Below are positions 1-11,165 of a stretch of 64,000 nt of DNA, one piece after another (position 1 is the stretch's first letter; every line of letters begins with the position of its first letter). The notes beneath the pieces are model-generated. The model did not search any database, had not been told where the DNA came from, and worked only from the letters and a program-made list of their open reading frames with translations. Origin of the DNA: Mesorhabditis belari (lineage: Eukaryota > Nematoda > Chromadorea > Rhabditida > Rhabditidae); the NCBI GenBank assembly GCA_958450365.1, contig CAUEEP010000743.1, positions 7,488,501 to 7,552,500 on the forward strand, in the 5' to 3' direction. Made by a program: the position numbers and the translations under genes.

Positions 1-205
1 TCTAAACTCCTCATTTCCCTCGCTCATTTCATCAAATAAACACTCACCTCTCGTTCCCTTTTCTTTTTCTTTTCCGACTAAACATTTCTTGTGTGCTTCA
101 CTTTTAAATTCCATTCTCGTTACCCTCGGAAAGCCGTACATATTACAATCCAGAAAAGCTGGCCACTGACAGCAACAAACGTTTGTAGTTGAACAATTTG
201 TATAT

Positions 206-2443
206 ATGGTGAGTTTATTGTTTGAAATTTGATAATTGAAAATATTTCAAAAGATTGAAAAGATCAAAATGAAAGATTTGTGTTAGGACAGAATTTCAGC
301 TAGATTTCAAAAAGTCTCTAGCATTTTGTTGAAAATTCACCTTCAAAATAGCACTTCGAATTTCGTAAGATATGATTAAATTAGCTATCGTAATCATTTA
401 CCTGCTGATATTTTTATATCTTATTTGTATCGCATCGTATAAATTAAAGAAGTACTTAAATATTTCTGTGAAAGTGAAATTCATGCGTAGAAACTTGCAG
501 GAGATGAGTTTTTGAAATAGATCAAAGATAATAGCCGCTAAAGAGAATATAAAATCAGATCTATTGCCTTTTTAAAACAACCTTGATCATAACTTATTTC
601 TTAACTAAACATTCAGGAGAATGACGGTGATATAGTGGCACGTTGGACGGTGCCTTTACAAGATCACATTCATGTAATCGAATTCGAGCACGGTACGACG
701 ACTGGTCGAAGAGTGCTTCGTGTTGACGGAAAGGTGAATTCTTTGAATTCTCCAAAATGGAACCAAATCTGTACCCAAATGGAACCAAATTTGTACCTAA
801 ATGGAACCAGCTCCAACCAGAGCTGGTTTACTGATATGTTTGATAGATTTTGATTTTAAAACTCACTGCGAAATCATAATATACTTATAACTGATAGTAA
901 ATTTTTTTTAGGAAATCTTAAAACGAGAATGGATGTTCAAACTTGTCGGCAAGGAGCATTTCAATGTAAGCTTTGAATGCGTTTTCAATTTTTTTCTAGA
1001 AAAGAGCTGACAATTTTAATTAAAACTTGTTTATCTTGAAAAAAGTAAGTAAAAACCAGTTAAAGATTTGTAAATTTAAGCGACACAATCCATTTAGGTG
1101 GCCAATGCAAAATGCCAGGTTACTGTCGAGGCAATGGGCACTTTCGCATACAATTATTCTTTAGAAGTGAATGGAAAGGTATTGATTGGAAAAGATTGAA
1201 AAAAACGGTACTTTTCCAATATCGGGGAAGCGAAAGGAAAATTGAGGGAGAAAACTTTGGCAGCGGGGGCCCAGAAAGGGAAGGGTCTGTGGTCGACCCC
1301 GTCCGATCTGCCAAGTTGAGCAACGTCGGCGCGGGTGGTCGTGGGTTCGACTCCCATGGGTTCCCCTCCGAGCGCCCCAGCCCGGCCATCGGAGTATCAT
1401 CGGCTACGACAACTACACTTCTGCCTCAGTAAATGTGGAAGCAGGTTGTGATCTGCGCTAAGTGCGAAGACAGATCAAATCATTATCATTATTATTATTT
1501 ATTTAACTTTGGCAGCGCTACATATGTCCTATATTATACAAACTACCGCCATAAAATCCGCGAATTACCCGTTATTCTCACAACCTTTATATTAGATCAC
1601 AAAAGTGACTTAAATATCTAACACCCAGCGAAATGGATCTTTTCCCTTTGAGCGGACTTTCATCGATTCGCCACAGTTGCAAATCCACGACTGGATGACT
1701 CCTTTGGTGACGAACTAATCGATTGCCGTCGATTCCTTGAACGCACAAATGTCGGAGAACCGCAACGTCGTTAAAGTTTAAAAAAAAAACGTTGCAGTTA
1801 AAATACAGTCCCGGAAATGCATTTTTCGAGGGGGCAAAATTTGCTCCCCCGATTTTCCTTTCGCTCCCCCGATAATCCTTCCGCTCCCACGATATTGGAA
1901 AAGTACCAAAAAAACAATTGAATCTCTAGAAATATGAAACATTTCGTGAAGAGCAAAAGCGAAAATTGCTTACTTGGGAGACAAATGTTTCTGGACAAGA
2001 GACAAGGATTTGTTTAGGTAAAATCCTTTGGAGATTTTCATTTTAAATAAAAACAATCTTTCAGATAAAGACACAATGGAAGTATGGGCAAATGGAAAGA
2101 AAATAGATACAGCTGTAACTAAAACATTTTCATTTTCACTAAAAACGATAGAATTTCAGGGTGAATTTGTGGAGGGCGGATCGGAGACACATTTTGAGGT
2201 AAATGAGGTACACTTTTGAGCTAAGGCTAAGCTAAAAAAAGACATATTTTGAGTTGATTTGTAGTTATTTTTGTAGTAAATATTGTATTTTTGTTAGAAC
2301 ATTAAAAGTCTTTACAAATTTTCTAGTTGAATCGTCAAGTTTGCGTGATCAGAGCGATCTCAACTGGCCGCAAGAAAACCGGCGTCGCACACGAGCTTTA
2401 TGTGAATAACACGCACATTCCGCGAGCGTCTACTGAGAAATGA
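206..2443 (+). CDS. FAIM: Fas apoptotic inhibitory molecule (FAIM) homologue
   Basis: FAIM proteins are small cytosolic beta-rich proteins that protect cells against death signals and, in later work on mammals, against protein aggregation. Seven exons join in phase: 206-208 (start codon alone, followed by GTGAGT), 617-733, 912-965, 1098-1178, 1930-2017, 2065-2114, 2160-2198, plus the last exon 2327-2443, giving about 182 residues, close to the 179 of human FAIM. Diagnostic segments are IEFEHGTTTGRRVLRVDGK (exon 2), WMFKLVGKEHF (exon 3), VWANGKKIDTA and GEFVEGGSETHFE. The single-codon first exon is inferred from a perfect donor and phase 0; another upstream start is possible. Intron 4 is enlarged by a SINE-like unit. 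AATAAA lies at about 2482. The 205 bases upstream show no other gene. Confidence 0.93.
1263..1500 (+). repeat. tRNA-derived SINE-like unit in FAIM intron 4
   Basis: A GC-rich block unlike the surrounding A+T-rich intron contains a pol III B-box-like stretch (GTGGGTTCGACTCCCA, about 1340-1356), then a body ending in GATCTGCGCTA (about 1451) and an ATT-rich tail near 1485-1505. The same body motif follows the tRNA-like head at 16.9 kb and a variant follows the one at 7.5 kb, so these look like related SINEs. The exact ends are uncertain. Confidence 0.5.
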
Positions 2444-2617
2444 ATTTGTGATTTCTGAGATTCCCATTACTGATTGACGTGAATAAATATGATTTTCTTT
2501 CAAAAAAACGACATGATCACTTGTAGTAAACTTTCTCACAACAACGCCGCCTTATCATCGATTAATGGAATATAGTGGAATGCTTTTGTTAAAGGCATTC
2601 ATCCTTTTCTCTGGCCT

Positions 2618-2795
2618 CTTTGAATTCGGCTCTCTACGGCTGAATTCGGCTCTCTACGGCTGAATTCGGCTCTCTACGGCTGAATTCGGCTCTCTACGGC
2701 TGAATTCGGCTCTCTACGGCTGAATTCGGCTCTCTACGGCTGAATTCGGCTCTCTACAGCTGAATTCGGCTCTCTACGGCTGAATTCGGCTCTCC
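2618..2795. repeat. 20-bp minisatellite
   Basis: About nine head-to-tail copies of TGAATTCGGCTCTCTACGGC, nearly identical (one copy has ACAGC). There are no spacers, so this is not a CRISPR array. It lies in the FAIM to lectin intergenic region, which otherwise (2444-3091) holds nothing recognisable. Confidence 0.97.
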
Positions 2796-3091
2796 AGAAG
2801 GCCTTTTCTCATACACCAACCTTCCATTTCCTCTGAAAGTCTTTCTGTTCCCTCTAAAAGCCCCCACAGTTTCTTTTTTAATCGAGTTATTAAATTCTGG
2901 CACATTTTACCCCCTCATGTTCGTGATATTCCCACCTTGGCTAGATTTAAAGTCGCAATTTCGGCAATTGATTTGACTGCTCTGTGATTCTTTCTTGAGG
3001 TATCTATTTATCTTTTGGGTATGTTTTGAGTGGTGTCCCGGGTAATTATTGTGATTTTGTTTTGTCGCTATTCAACTGAATAAAGCATATA

Positions 3092-3612
3092 TTAGGTTGA
3101 TGCAAAAGACTTTTTCATTTTTTTCGTACTTCTTTTGAAAAATAACAAAGTCATCAATTAACCTATGGTTTGCTCTAAATGAAAAGTGTTTATTGTTCAA
3201 TTTCCCATCTTTTTAAGTCAATTTGGGTTCACTTTCAAGCAAATTCGAGAGTGAAAACGGGTTTTTCATAAAAATCTATAAAAACCTCTATAAAGAAATT
3301 GGCTGAATCAATTTCTCTGAAAATCTGAAAAGATATCTAACTTTTTGTGCTCTATCTTTTATTTATTAACATCAAGATTGGTTTCCTTGGCTAAAGCGTC
3401 TAAAATGCATCATCGAGCCGTCGCCTTTTTTGACTACCCGACTTCAGGCTCTCAAAAAAATCTAGACATAAGACATTTTAAACTCGTTTTAATGTCATTT
3501 TGCAGAAAAATAATTGACCTTTCGAATGCAATAAACCGTTGTTCAATTGGTGCATTTGTTACTTTCTAACGGAAGTACGAAAAAAATGAAAAAGACTTTT
3601 GCATCAGCCTAA
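3092..3612. mobile_element. Mariner-type MITE with long terminal inverted repeats
   Basis: The left end TTAGGTTGATGCAAAAGACT is matched in reverse by AAAGACTTTTGCATCAGCCTAA at the right end, with the match extending about 40 bp into GTACTTC/GAAGTACG. TA dinucleotides flank it. The interior has a short ORF (3345-3569) that looks like an eroded remnant. Fragments of the same interior and right end recur at about 7612-7756 and 54057-54123. Confidence 0.85.
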
Positions 3613-3774
3613 TATATAAAGCCGTAAAAAAAAGCCTATCCACATGCTTTTCTTATCTCTTTCCCACAAATTCCTCTCCTCCTGTTTCTTTCGGTTTTAT
3701 CAAAAAAGGAAAATGCGAATCGAGTCTAGCTAGTTCACAAAATATCAAAGTACCAAGGTTTAAGCGTTCACGAA

Positions 3775-6700
3775 ATGAAAATATTCTTATTATTTGTGAT
3801 TTTTCTTGGCTCTACTCTTGGACAATGCCCATCCGGGTCAAGTTTTGTGAGCGAATTGAATGCTTGCTTGATGATCGATCAAACTGGTTTAACACAAATG
3901 AAACATTTTTCGTGATCACCTTTCTTTTTAAGCTTCAAATTTCACAGTAGCAGAAGCAAGTTGTGTTTCGATGGGAGGTCATCTGCTCTCCATTCATTCG
4001 ATATTTCAGAATGCTATTGTTCTGGCATATTTGCAACAAGGTTGAAAATTTCTTAGGCAAACAAATTCCAATTTAGCTGCCTTGACCAGTGATCTTTACA
4101 TTGGACTCTTTCGAAACTCTACATCGATCCCATGGAGCTGGACTGATCGCTCGACGGCCGATTATCAAAAATGGGCATCAGGTATAGTCAAAGTCAAAGT
4201 CAAAAAATTCGAAACTTAGGAGAACCTGGCTCGAATCTATGCTCTACAATAAGAAGCATAGATGGCCAATGGCATGGTGCTGCATGCAGTCAAAACTTGG
4301 GTCACATTTGCGCTGTTTCGATGAGTTTGCAAAAAGTTAATGTTCTTTTGAAAAAAAATTAATTCAGCTGCATCGTGCCCGAGAAATTGGAACTTTTTCA
4401 ATGGCACAGGAATGTGTTATTATGTGAGTGGATACTGTAAATTTACTGGAATTTACTAACGAACAGCTTGAGAGAATGCACAGCTTTGAGCTCTTTAAAA
4501 AATATTAGTAGATAACTTACCGTAAATACTGTAATAATACCCCAGCCCCCTCGTACAGTCGCGTAGTCGCTAGTCGCAAAAGTTTTTAGTATTTCATTTG
4601 TTTTCAAAGCTCCCGTGCTTTCAAAAAATGCGTCTTTGGTATCAAAAAATAGCTGAAATTCAGGGCTATTTTTTGATACCTAAGCGCGCATTGTAGCATA
4701 AACCAGTGTCGAGAAAAACTCGTTCAAAGCTAGATTACGCAACACTCCGCACCGTCATTATGGGGGTGGGGTACTATTATAGTATTTACGGTAGGTTGCT
4801 TGCAAAATTGAACACTATTTGCAGCATGGGCAAAACGCGACGTTTCTGGAAGCGGAAAAAGTGTGCCGATCGTCGGGAGGACATCTTGCTTCAGTGCACA
4901 GTGATGCGGAAAACGATTTTATTAAAAGTCAGTTGCAAGACAAGTTGCCGTAAAAGTCTTTGCAGATTTGACATGGTCTACGCAATGTGCTTATGTTAAT
5001 ACTTGGATTAGTGGCACGACACTACTTGGTGGAACATTTGATCAGTCAAGTGAGTTATTTTTTTGTGAACTTTTTAGTACTTCTTTAATCGGAAGGGGTA
5101 ACGATTTTGTCAACCTTTGTAACAAAAAAGTTATTCCTACGGTTACCGTATCCTTTCTAATAGTAGTGCACCCTGAGCGTTGCCTAAATTACTCGAAATC
5201 TCGAAAACCGCTTATCAGAACCTATCGATGTGGGGGTTGGAAAATGTAGCTGACGATGAGATCTAGTGGGGGATTAGAGTGCTGAGCTTCTGCGAAAACT
5301 TAGTAACCGTAAAATCGTCATCAACTCGGCACTACTATTTTCTTTCATTTTCTTTCATTTTAGAAATTCCAATCACCTCCAATAAGTTTGTGTATAACTC
5401 TTTTCCAATAAAAAACTGCCAGAATTTGGAATCGATTCCCTAGAGTTTTGAGAGAGTCAAATAGTCTCGAAACTTTTAAATTATCTGTAAATGACCTTGA
5501 TCTTGAAGCTTTAGTGGATTCTTGATATTATCTGTGCTATCCATACATTATATCGTGTTGCTTTTTATCGGTCCTTTTCGTGTTTATGTGTATATGAATT
5601 CATGTGTATTAATCTTAAATCTTGCGCACTTTATTTCATGCCCTGAATACTCCTTGATTCAGTTATCTTAAACTTATTCAAGTTTGACTTTAAAGCATTA
5701 TTAAATAGCTTAGGCTGTCCAAAAAATCTTTTTTGTTCCTTTTCGTAAAGAAAAACCAACAAACCAAACAAATGAACAAACTCTCACAAAAAAAGTGTTT
5801 AAATTGTAGATTGAAATTTGGCAAAATCGTTACCCAAATATTAAAGAAGTACTTTTTTCGGAACCGTTTATAAAACCTAACATTTTGTTGTATTAATCTA
5901 ATCTTTAATCTTTTAGGGAATAGAACTACTTGGTGGAGTGACGGATCACCAGCCGACTACACCCACAGCGTTTGTCAAAACGAGGGCACTGATCAGAACA
6001 CGATCTTAGTTAGATCGATTTAACTTAAAAAATCATCAAAATATAGTTGCGAGCTTTCCCAATGAATAGCTGTCCACAAGATGAGGAGAAGTGTGGTGGT
6101 GGAAATTGGAGAATTGGTCGATACTCGATTAACAACTCCGTCCCATATCCAGATTATGTGTGTAAAACGGCGGCTATTTCACGTAAGTTTCTAATATTAT
6201 TTCTTTGGAGCAATTTTCAATTAGATTCCCAATGCCCAACTGGTTGGCAGTATTTGAGCTTGACGAATGCATGCTATTGGGTTTGTGCTTATTGAAGGGT
6301 ACTTTCTGTTGTATATTTTGCTCATAAAGTGCTAAACACACTTGCTACCGTATTTCTTCGAATAGAAGATCGGGTAAAGAGTATCATCGCGTACCCCTGC
6401 GTAGCAGCCCTTTTTAAAATTTCTTTTCTGCATAAAAGCTTTCAATGAAGTGCTATAGGGCTGGAAAATGACTCAAAAATACCACATGAGCTAACAGATT
6501 TTTGAGCCATTTTCCAGCCCTATAGCACTTCATTGAAAGCTTTTATGCAGAAAAGAAATTTTAAAAAGGGCTGCTACGCAGGAGTACGCGATGATACTCT
6601 TTACCCGGTCTTCTATTCGAAGAAATACGGTAAATTGATCAGTTTTCAAGAAAAGTGTTTAATTAAGTTCACTAGAGGTACTTTGTGCTCATTGCTGAGT

Positions 6701-8062
6701 ACAAAGTACACCTCGAAAGAACACGAAATCATCAAATTCTAGCATGAAATGAGCAGTATGTCTTTCTGGGACGCCGAAGTTTTCTGTGAGGCTTTTGGCG
6801 GAAATCTGGCATCTATTCATTCAGACAGTGAGAATCAATTCATTCAAGGTATTCGATGACATTTGTTCTCGTAATAAATAATAAAACTGAATAGATATGG
6901 TATGGAATCCAAGTTGTGGCCAAACGCAAGATGGTTTCCAATTGGGAGAGGTGCTGCTTGGTGGAGTCTACAGTGGATTCAGTTTGGATATTAGCCATAT
7001 TAACCATAAAGCCAAAATATTTAGAAAAGGGGATAAGCTACTGGATTGATGGTTCAGCACCAGATTTCATGCATCAGACTTGCGATCTTTTCGGAGCCTC
7101 GGAAAGCACGATTGTGGTGAGCATTCAGTTTTATGGCTCTAGTCATTCTTTTATCTCACCCAAAAGGAAAATGAGTATTCGGATTTGAAGACATATTATA
7201 GTCAACTTTAGAGTGTGTTCCTCTCGACAAAGGCGTTTTCTAAAATGCATCTATTTGAGAAAAGTATCGTAGTCAAACCGTTAGTTTTCATCAGACCAAT
7301 CCAATTTTTATATCATTGAATGAGCCTTCTGATTCCTCATCTGATTCCTCATCTGATACCAAAATTGAGCTGATCGGGTATAAATTGGCAGTTTGATTAC
7401 GGTAGTTTTCTCAAGTAGGTGCATTTTAGAAAAAGCGTTAGTCGAGAGGAACACACTCTAGTTAACTCTCTCTGGAGTAAGGGACATCCAGTGCTTTTTG
7501 GTGTGATGGTTAGCACAGTTGCTTCGTAAGCGAAAGATCTCGGGTTCGAGTCGGTGCACGAGTTTTTTGATCTATCCTAGTTCCAACTTTATACAGAAAC
7601 GTTATCTGAAGTTGAAAAATCCAGACATAAGACATTTTAAAGCTGTTTTAATGTGATTTTGCAGAAATTGGCTTTCTGATGAAACAAACTGTAGTTCAAT
7701 TGGTGTAGTTGGTTTTAAACGAAAGTAAAAAAAGAAACGAAAAGACACAAGCCTAATTGGTAGCTTAGGGTTTGTAAATTCAAATAGTTTGAGTTTTTCA
7801 AAATATATCACACAAAAAGTGTTTAAATTGTGGGTAGAAGTTTGACAAAATCGTTATACTAAAGAAGACCAAAGAGACAAAAGAAGTTAAAGGCTAAAGA
7901 TACTAAAGAAGTACCCAGATGGCGGCTCATCCTAACAAATGTGGAAGTTGCTTTGAGGGACAATGGTTTCTACCCAATGGCGCTCCCGATTCAAATCGAG
8001 AATACGGGGAATTCATCTGTAAAGCTCCTGCTTATTCTCATCTTAAAAGATTGCATCAATAA
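3775..8062 (+). CDS. Secreted protein with three C-type lectin-like domains
   Basis: Fourteen exons join in phase: 3775-3886, 3933-4040, 4077-4181, 4220-4324, 4368-4423, 4825-4927, 4966-5049, 5917-6008, 6047-6182, 6225-6280, 6743-6848, 6895-6981, 7025-7116, 7919-8062; about 461 residues. A signal peptide (MKIFLLFVIFLGSTLG) is followed by three CLEC domains, each opening with a CPxxW- or CPSG-type segment, then an AxxxC..xGGxLxSIHS helix and a WxDGS..DY-like core. Examples are AEASCVSMGGHLLSIHS (domain 1), AEKVCRSSGGHLASVHSD (domain 2) and AEVFCEAFGGNLASIHSD (domain 3). Classical calcium-binding EPN/QPD plus WND motifs are not evident, so sugar binding cannot be assumed. Nematode clec proteins are often gut-secreted and immune-induced. 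Several donors are GTTTG/GTTTA. The stop codon lies inside AATAAA (8058-8063). Introns carry five different repeat insertions. Confidence 0.9.
4519..4792. mobile_element. Palindromic MITE, family A, copy 1
   Basis: A snap-back element with termini ACCGTAAATACTGTAAT and its reverse complement; arms are about 130 bp. It contains TATCAAAAAATAGC on both arms. It sits in the lectin intron 4424-4824. Other copies are at 51876-52548 (interrupted) and 62596-62864. Confidence 0.9.
5145..5335. mobile_element. Palindromic MITE, family F, copy 1 (eroded)
   Basis: Begins ACCGTATCCTTTCTAATAG then AGTGCACCCTGAGCGT; the middle CATCGATGTGGGG/ATCTAGTGGGGGATTAGAG section matches, in the opposite orientation, the element at 59515-59725. 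The right end (GTAACCGTAAAATCG) is degraded. It lies in lectin intron 5050-5916; the remainder of that intron, about 5340-5910, shows nothing else. Confidence 0.75.
6347..6631. mobile_element. Palindromic MITE, family B, copy 1
   Basis: Nearly perfect palindrome: ACCGTATTTCTTCGAATAGA at the left is repeated in reverse at the right, with a loop at AGCTAACAGATTTTTGAG. It fills most of lectin intron 6281-6742. Copies at 38343-38627 and 50900-51186 also lie in introns. Confidence 0.93.
7209..7460. mobile_element. Palindromic MITE, family H
   Basis: Termini TAGAGTGTGTTCCTCTCGAC and GTCGAGAGGAACACACTCTA form an inverted repeat extending through AAAATGCATCTA/TAGGTGCATTTT. The terminal AGTGTGTTCCTC resembles the end of the larger palindrome at 54454-55240, suggesting related transposition machinery. 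It lies within lectin intron 7117-7918. Confidence 0.85.
7487..7756 (+). repeat. tRNA-headed SINE plus mariner-MITE fragment
   Basis: The first 90 bases contain an A-box-like GTGATGGTTAGCACAG and a B box GGGTTCGAGTC, as in a tRNA, but acceptor arms do not pair well, so this is a SINE head rather than a functional tRNA. It is followed by GATCTATCCTAGTTCCAAC, a variant of the body seen at 16.98 kb. From about 7612 the sequence matches the interior and right end of the mariner MITE at 3092-3612. Confidence 0.6.
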
Positions 8063-8187
8063 ATATAACAGCTTCTTTTGTTCAGCAAGCAACTTGATCA
8101 TGTTAAGTTGAACTTTTTGTTCAACTGAAAGTTTTCCGTTGATCAAAAAGTCAAATATTTTGGTTAATTCGATAAATAGCAAAAATC

Positions 8188-8551
8188 GGGGGTGGGACAA
8201 ATGCGACCTTTTTTTGCGCACCTGGACATTTGCGCACCTTTTTTTTGCTGGAAAAGGCCTTAGGCAAGGCCGTAGAGCTTCGAAACTATCTCCATATAAG
8301 GGAATCATATGCGTAGATTCCGAATTTCGACAAATCAGACCTCGCTGACACGTCAAAATTGGGCTATAAGTCAAAAACTGCGGAAAAGCGTTAAGTTGCG
8401 TAGTTTTTGCCTTTTAGCCCAAATTTGACGTGTCAGCGAAGTCTGATTTGTCGAAATTCGGAATCTACGCATACAATTCCCTTCTATGAAAACATTTTTG
8501 AAGCTCTAAGGGCTTTTCCAGCAAAAAAAGGTCGCATTTGTCCCACCCCCC
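8188..8551. mobile_element. Palindromic element, family C, copy 1
   Basis: Starts GGGGGTGGGACAAATGCGAC followed by T runs, and ends GTCGCATTTGTCCCACCCCC. Arms of about 170 bp meet near AGCGTTAAGTTGCG. The family also occurs at 27209-27622, 43343-43598 and, with a different core, at 8654-9116 and within 54454-55240. Confidence 0.9.
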
Positions 8552-9258
8552 AAAAATCACGAGCCCCGCATTATATACGCCACTTTTTCAAGATACTCAG
8601 CCGTTTAACTGATTTAGTGGGAAATTCCCTTCCAATGTAAAAAAATGGTTTTTTGGGAGTGGGACAAATGCGACCTTTTTGGGCGCCCGGCCTTGCGCAC
8701 CTTTTTTCCGCACCTGGCCCATAGCGCACCCTTTTTCGCGTTTTAAAAAAAAGCTATATTAACCAATTTCTATTCCAAAAGTTGTTTTTCTAGGTAATTT
8801 GAGGGTGTAGAATCGAAATTTTGACATAACAGAGCGTGTGGAATCAATTTGAAAGACAAAACGGGTAGGTCAAATTACAGAAAATGGTCGATTTTTCTCT
8901 TTGTATAACTCCGTCCGTTCGCTTCCACAAGCTCTGATATGTCAAAATTTCGATTCTACGCCCTAAAATTACCTAGAAAAACAACTTTTGGAATAGAAAT
9001 TGGTTAATATTAGCTTTTAGCCTTTTAAACGCGAAAAAGGGCGCTAATGGGCGGGTGCGGAAAAAGGCGCAAATGGCCGGGTGCGCAAAAAAAAGGTCGC
9101 ATTTGTCCACTCCCGGTTTTTTTTGGAAAAAATTGCTTTTATATTTTTTTCGCGCACGCGCACTTTTTAGAAAACGCATTACTCGAGCTATTACTCGAGT
9201 AAAAGATTGCTCGTGCAAATTTACTCGAGTAATTACTTACTCGCGAGGAACACACTCT
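8552..9258. mobile_element. Composite palindrome related to the 54.5-kb element
   Basis: This block runs from AAAAATCACGAGCCCCGC through a second family C-type hairpin (8654-9116) to CTCGCGAGGAACACACTCTA at 9258. The same modules occur in reverse order in 54454-55240. The left terminus is missing or replaced by the adjacent family C copy. The next 125 bases show nothing. Confidence 0.8.
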
Positions 9259-9384
9259 ATTTGATTCCCTCATTGGTCAATTTCTTTTGGTTTTTTTAAT
9301 CTAACACGCTTTGAAGGTTTACACGTTATAACAGGCTCTCAATTAAAGAGTCAATAAAAATCATTACTTTCATTTTTATTTCGA

Positions 9385-9510
9385 TTTCTTTAATAATTTT
9401 TTCTTATTTAGTCTTTACTTATTCTTAATAGTTAACTTAAATTCTTATTACTAAGAAATAAGAATAAGTAAAGACTAAATAAGAAAAAATTATTAAAGAA
9501 ATCGAAATAA
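9385..9510. repeat. Perfect-arm palindrome
   Basis: TTTCGATTTCTTTAATAA and its reverse complement form the outer parts of a hairpin with arms of about 55 bp around a short AACTTAAATTC loop. It lies directly before the TTGGAACCGTA array. Confidence 0.85.
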
Positions 9511-9511
9511 A

Positions 9512-9740
9512 TTTGGAATTGGAACCGTATTGGAACCGTATTGGAACCGTATTAGATCAAAAAAGAACCGTATTGGAACAATATTGGAACCGTATTGGAA
9601 CCGTATTAGATCAAAAAAAGAACCGTATTAGATAAAAAAAGAACCGTATTGGAACCATATTGGAACCGTATTGGAACCGTATTAGATCAAAAAAAGAACC
9701 GTATTAGATCAAAAAAAGAACCGTATTGGGACCGTATTGG
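9512..9740 (+). repeat. TTGGAACCGTA tandem array with TTAGATCAAAAAAG interruptions
   Basis: An 11-bp unit TTGGAACCGTA is repeated in short runs separated by TTAGATCAAAAAAGAACCGTA. The same array in inverted orientation occurs at 14212-14610, 4.5 kb away, inside an SH3-gene intron. Confidence 0.93.
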
Positions 9741-10015
9741 TTCAATAACCGATGTCCATCGGCTATTGTGTTTCGTCTTGTTGAGAAATAATCAAAAAAT
9801 TAAAATCAAACATTGCAAATCAACTTGCAGCAGTGTTTAGTGTCAACTCAAAGAGATGATAAGACTAATGTTTCAGCTAAAGTAACCACATCGAGAGCTC
9901 CTCTTATTTATTCGTATTTTTTATCTACCGATGTCCATCGGTTATTGTGTTTCGTCTTGTTGATAAATAATCAAAAAAAATTAAAATCAAACATTATTCG
10001 TGTGAATAAATGTAT
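9741..10015. repeat. Duplicated segment with CCGATGTCCATCGG palindrome
   Basis: The stretch starting ACCGATGTCCATCGGCTATT (9747) through AAAATCAAACATT recurs almost unchanged at 9926-9992. The second copy continues into ATTATTCGTGTGAATAAA, whose inverse is at about 10380-10398, so these repeats bracket the 3' exons of the TTR gene. Confidence 0.75.
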
Positions 10016-10041
10016 TTTAAAAAAACAGTTTCGTTTTTCTT

Positions 10042-10880
10042 TCAATTTATACAATCAATATGCGATTGCTCATTGCTCAGCTCGATATAGTTCAAATAAA
10101 ATACGTCTTTTTCCTAAAATTACAATTGATAAAACGGATTCTATCCAACCGTAACGAATTCTCCATGAACTAGACGACTTTGCGGTATTGCGAAATATGT
10201 TTTATAGTAGCACCACTTCTAAAAGAAAGACATTTTCTCTTCATACACAAAAACAAACCGACAACGAGCCACAGTTGTGATAGATGTACAAACGTGGATT
10301 CAATCTTTCTTCATAACCTGTTCCCTAAAGTTTTGGCACTTTTGAAGAGAATAAGCAAATCAACTTTAAAAAGTACTTTTATTCACACGAATAATGTATA
10401 CAAGCAAGCCCTAAATGTAGAAAAGGAATAAAAAACCAATCACCCAGCCGGCGGGATTGAACCCTTGACCTCCCGATTCAGAAACAGAACTCATAGTCAG
10501 TCGGCTATGGTGACCAACTGATTGAGGGGCTTCAAACCTTATTCTAGACTGAATACCTTAATCTAGACTAAATACCGTAATCCTGCTAATCTAGACTGAA
10601 TACCTTAATTAAAAATTAAAGGGCTTCAAACCTTTATATAAAAATGACCATCTTTATCTGGGTAAACGGTCTCGCTCATCTTTTCGTCCATAGAATCTAA
10701 AGTATTTAACTAAAAATGTTGCTTTCGTCATTAAAAATACAAGTGTCATGATCATAAAGCTTCAATTTTCCCTCAGTATATGGTTGTTGACGACATCGGA
10801 GATATCCACGTAAAGCAACCGTTTTCGCCGTTCCGTCCACATCTTTCCACATAAAGAGATCTTTTACGAGCCCAGAACAG
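10042..10880 (-). CDS. Transthyretin-like (TTR) family secreted protein
   Basis: Nematode TTR-like proteins are small secreted beta-sandwich proteins; one C. elegans member (TTR-52) bridges apoptotic cells to phagocytes. Five minus-strand exons join in phase: 10880-10741, 10696-10632, 10324-10259, 10218-10156, 10113-10042. Family hallmarks appear in order: VALRGYLRC, GKLKLYDHDT, YPDKDGHFYIKG, LNPRLYIYHNCG and the end YIELSNEQSHIDCIN. The signal-peptide exon was not located; the first exon given begins after a TTTTAAG acceptor with an incomplete codon, so the true start lies upstream. If translation instead began at the Met at 10852-10850, it would be non-secreted. Intron 2 holds a SINE. Confidence 0.88.
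10440..10545 (-). repeat. tRNA-derived SINE-like head, minus strand
   Basis: On the minus strand a B box GGGTTCAATCCCGCC (10470-10456 region) and an A-box-like GGTCACCATAGCCGACTG are spaced as in a tRNA. Flanking copies of GGGGCTTCAAACC/GGGCTTCAAACC (10528 and 10620) suggest a duplicated target or internal repeat. It lies in TTR intron 2. Confidence 0.6.
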
Positions 10881-11063
10881 CTTAAAATATTTCAATTTTA
10901 AAAAAAGTAATATTCCTAAAGCTGTAGCTATTCTTTGTACAGAAATAAACTTGAAAAACAAAAAAATTATTATGATTCTCTACTTGATTCTCTAGTTGCT
11001 ATGATTTCTCTAATTGATTTAGCTTTCTTTTAGCTTTCGAACAAGTTGAACGTTCTAACAAGT

Positions 11064-11082
11064 TAACAAACAAAGAAACAAA

Positions 11083-11114
<32 letters not shown>

Positions 11115-11165
11115 CAAACAAACAAACAAACAAAGAAACAAACAAAGAAACAAAGAAACAAACAA
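11064..11165. repeat. AAAG/AAAC microsatellite
   Basis: Interrupted tetranucleotide run of GAAA and CAAA units. The long Phe/Val/Leu-rich frame on the opposite strand is a product of this low-complexity DNA. Confidence 0.95.

Noticed and set aside
1112..1432. 106-codon open frame through the FAIM exon at 1098-1178
   Set aside because: It is the wrong frame of that exon and then reads into the SINE-like unit; the true frame is fixed by the FAIM family.
2618..2795. Possible CRISPR-like array
   Set aside because: Repeats are contiguous without unique spacers and the genome is eukaryotic.
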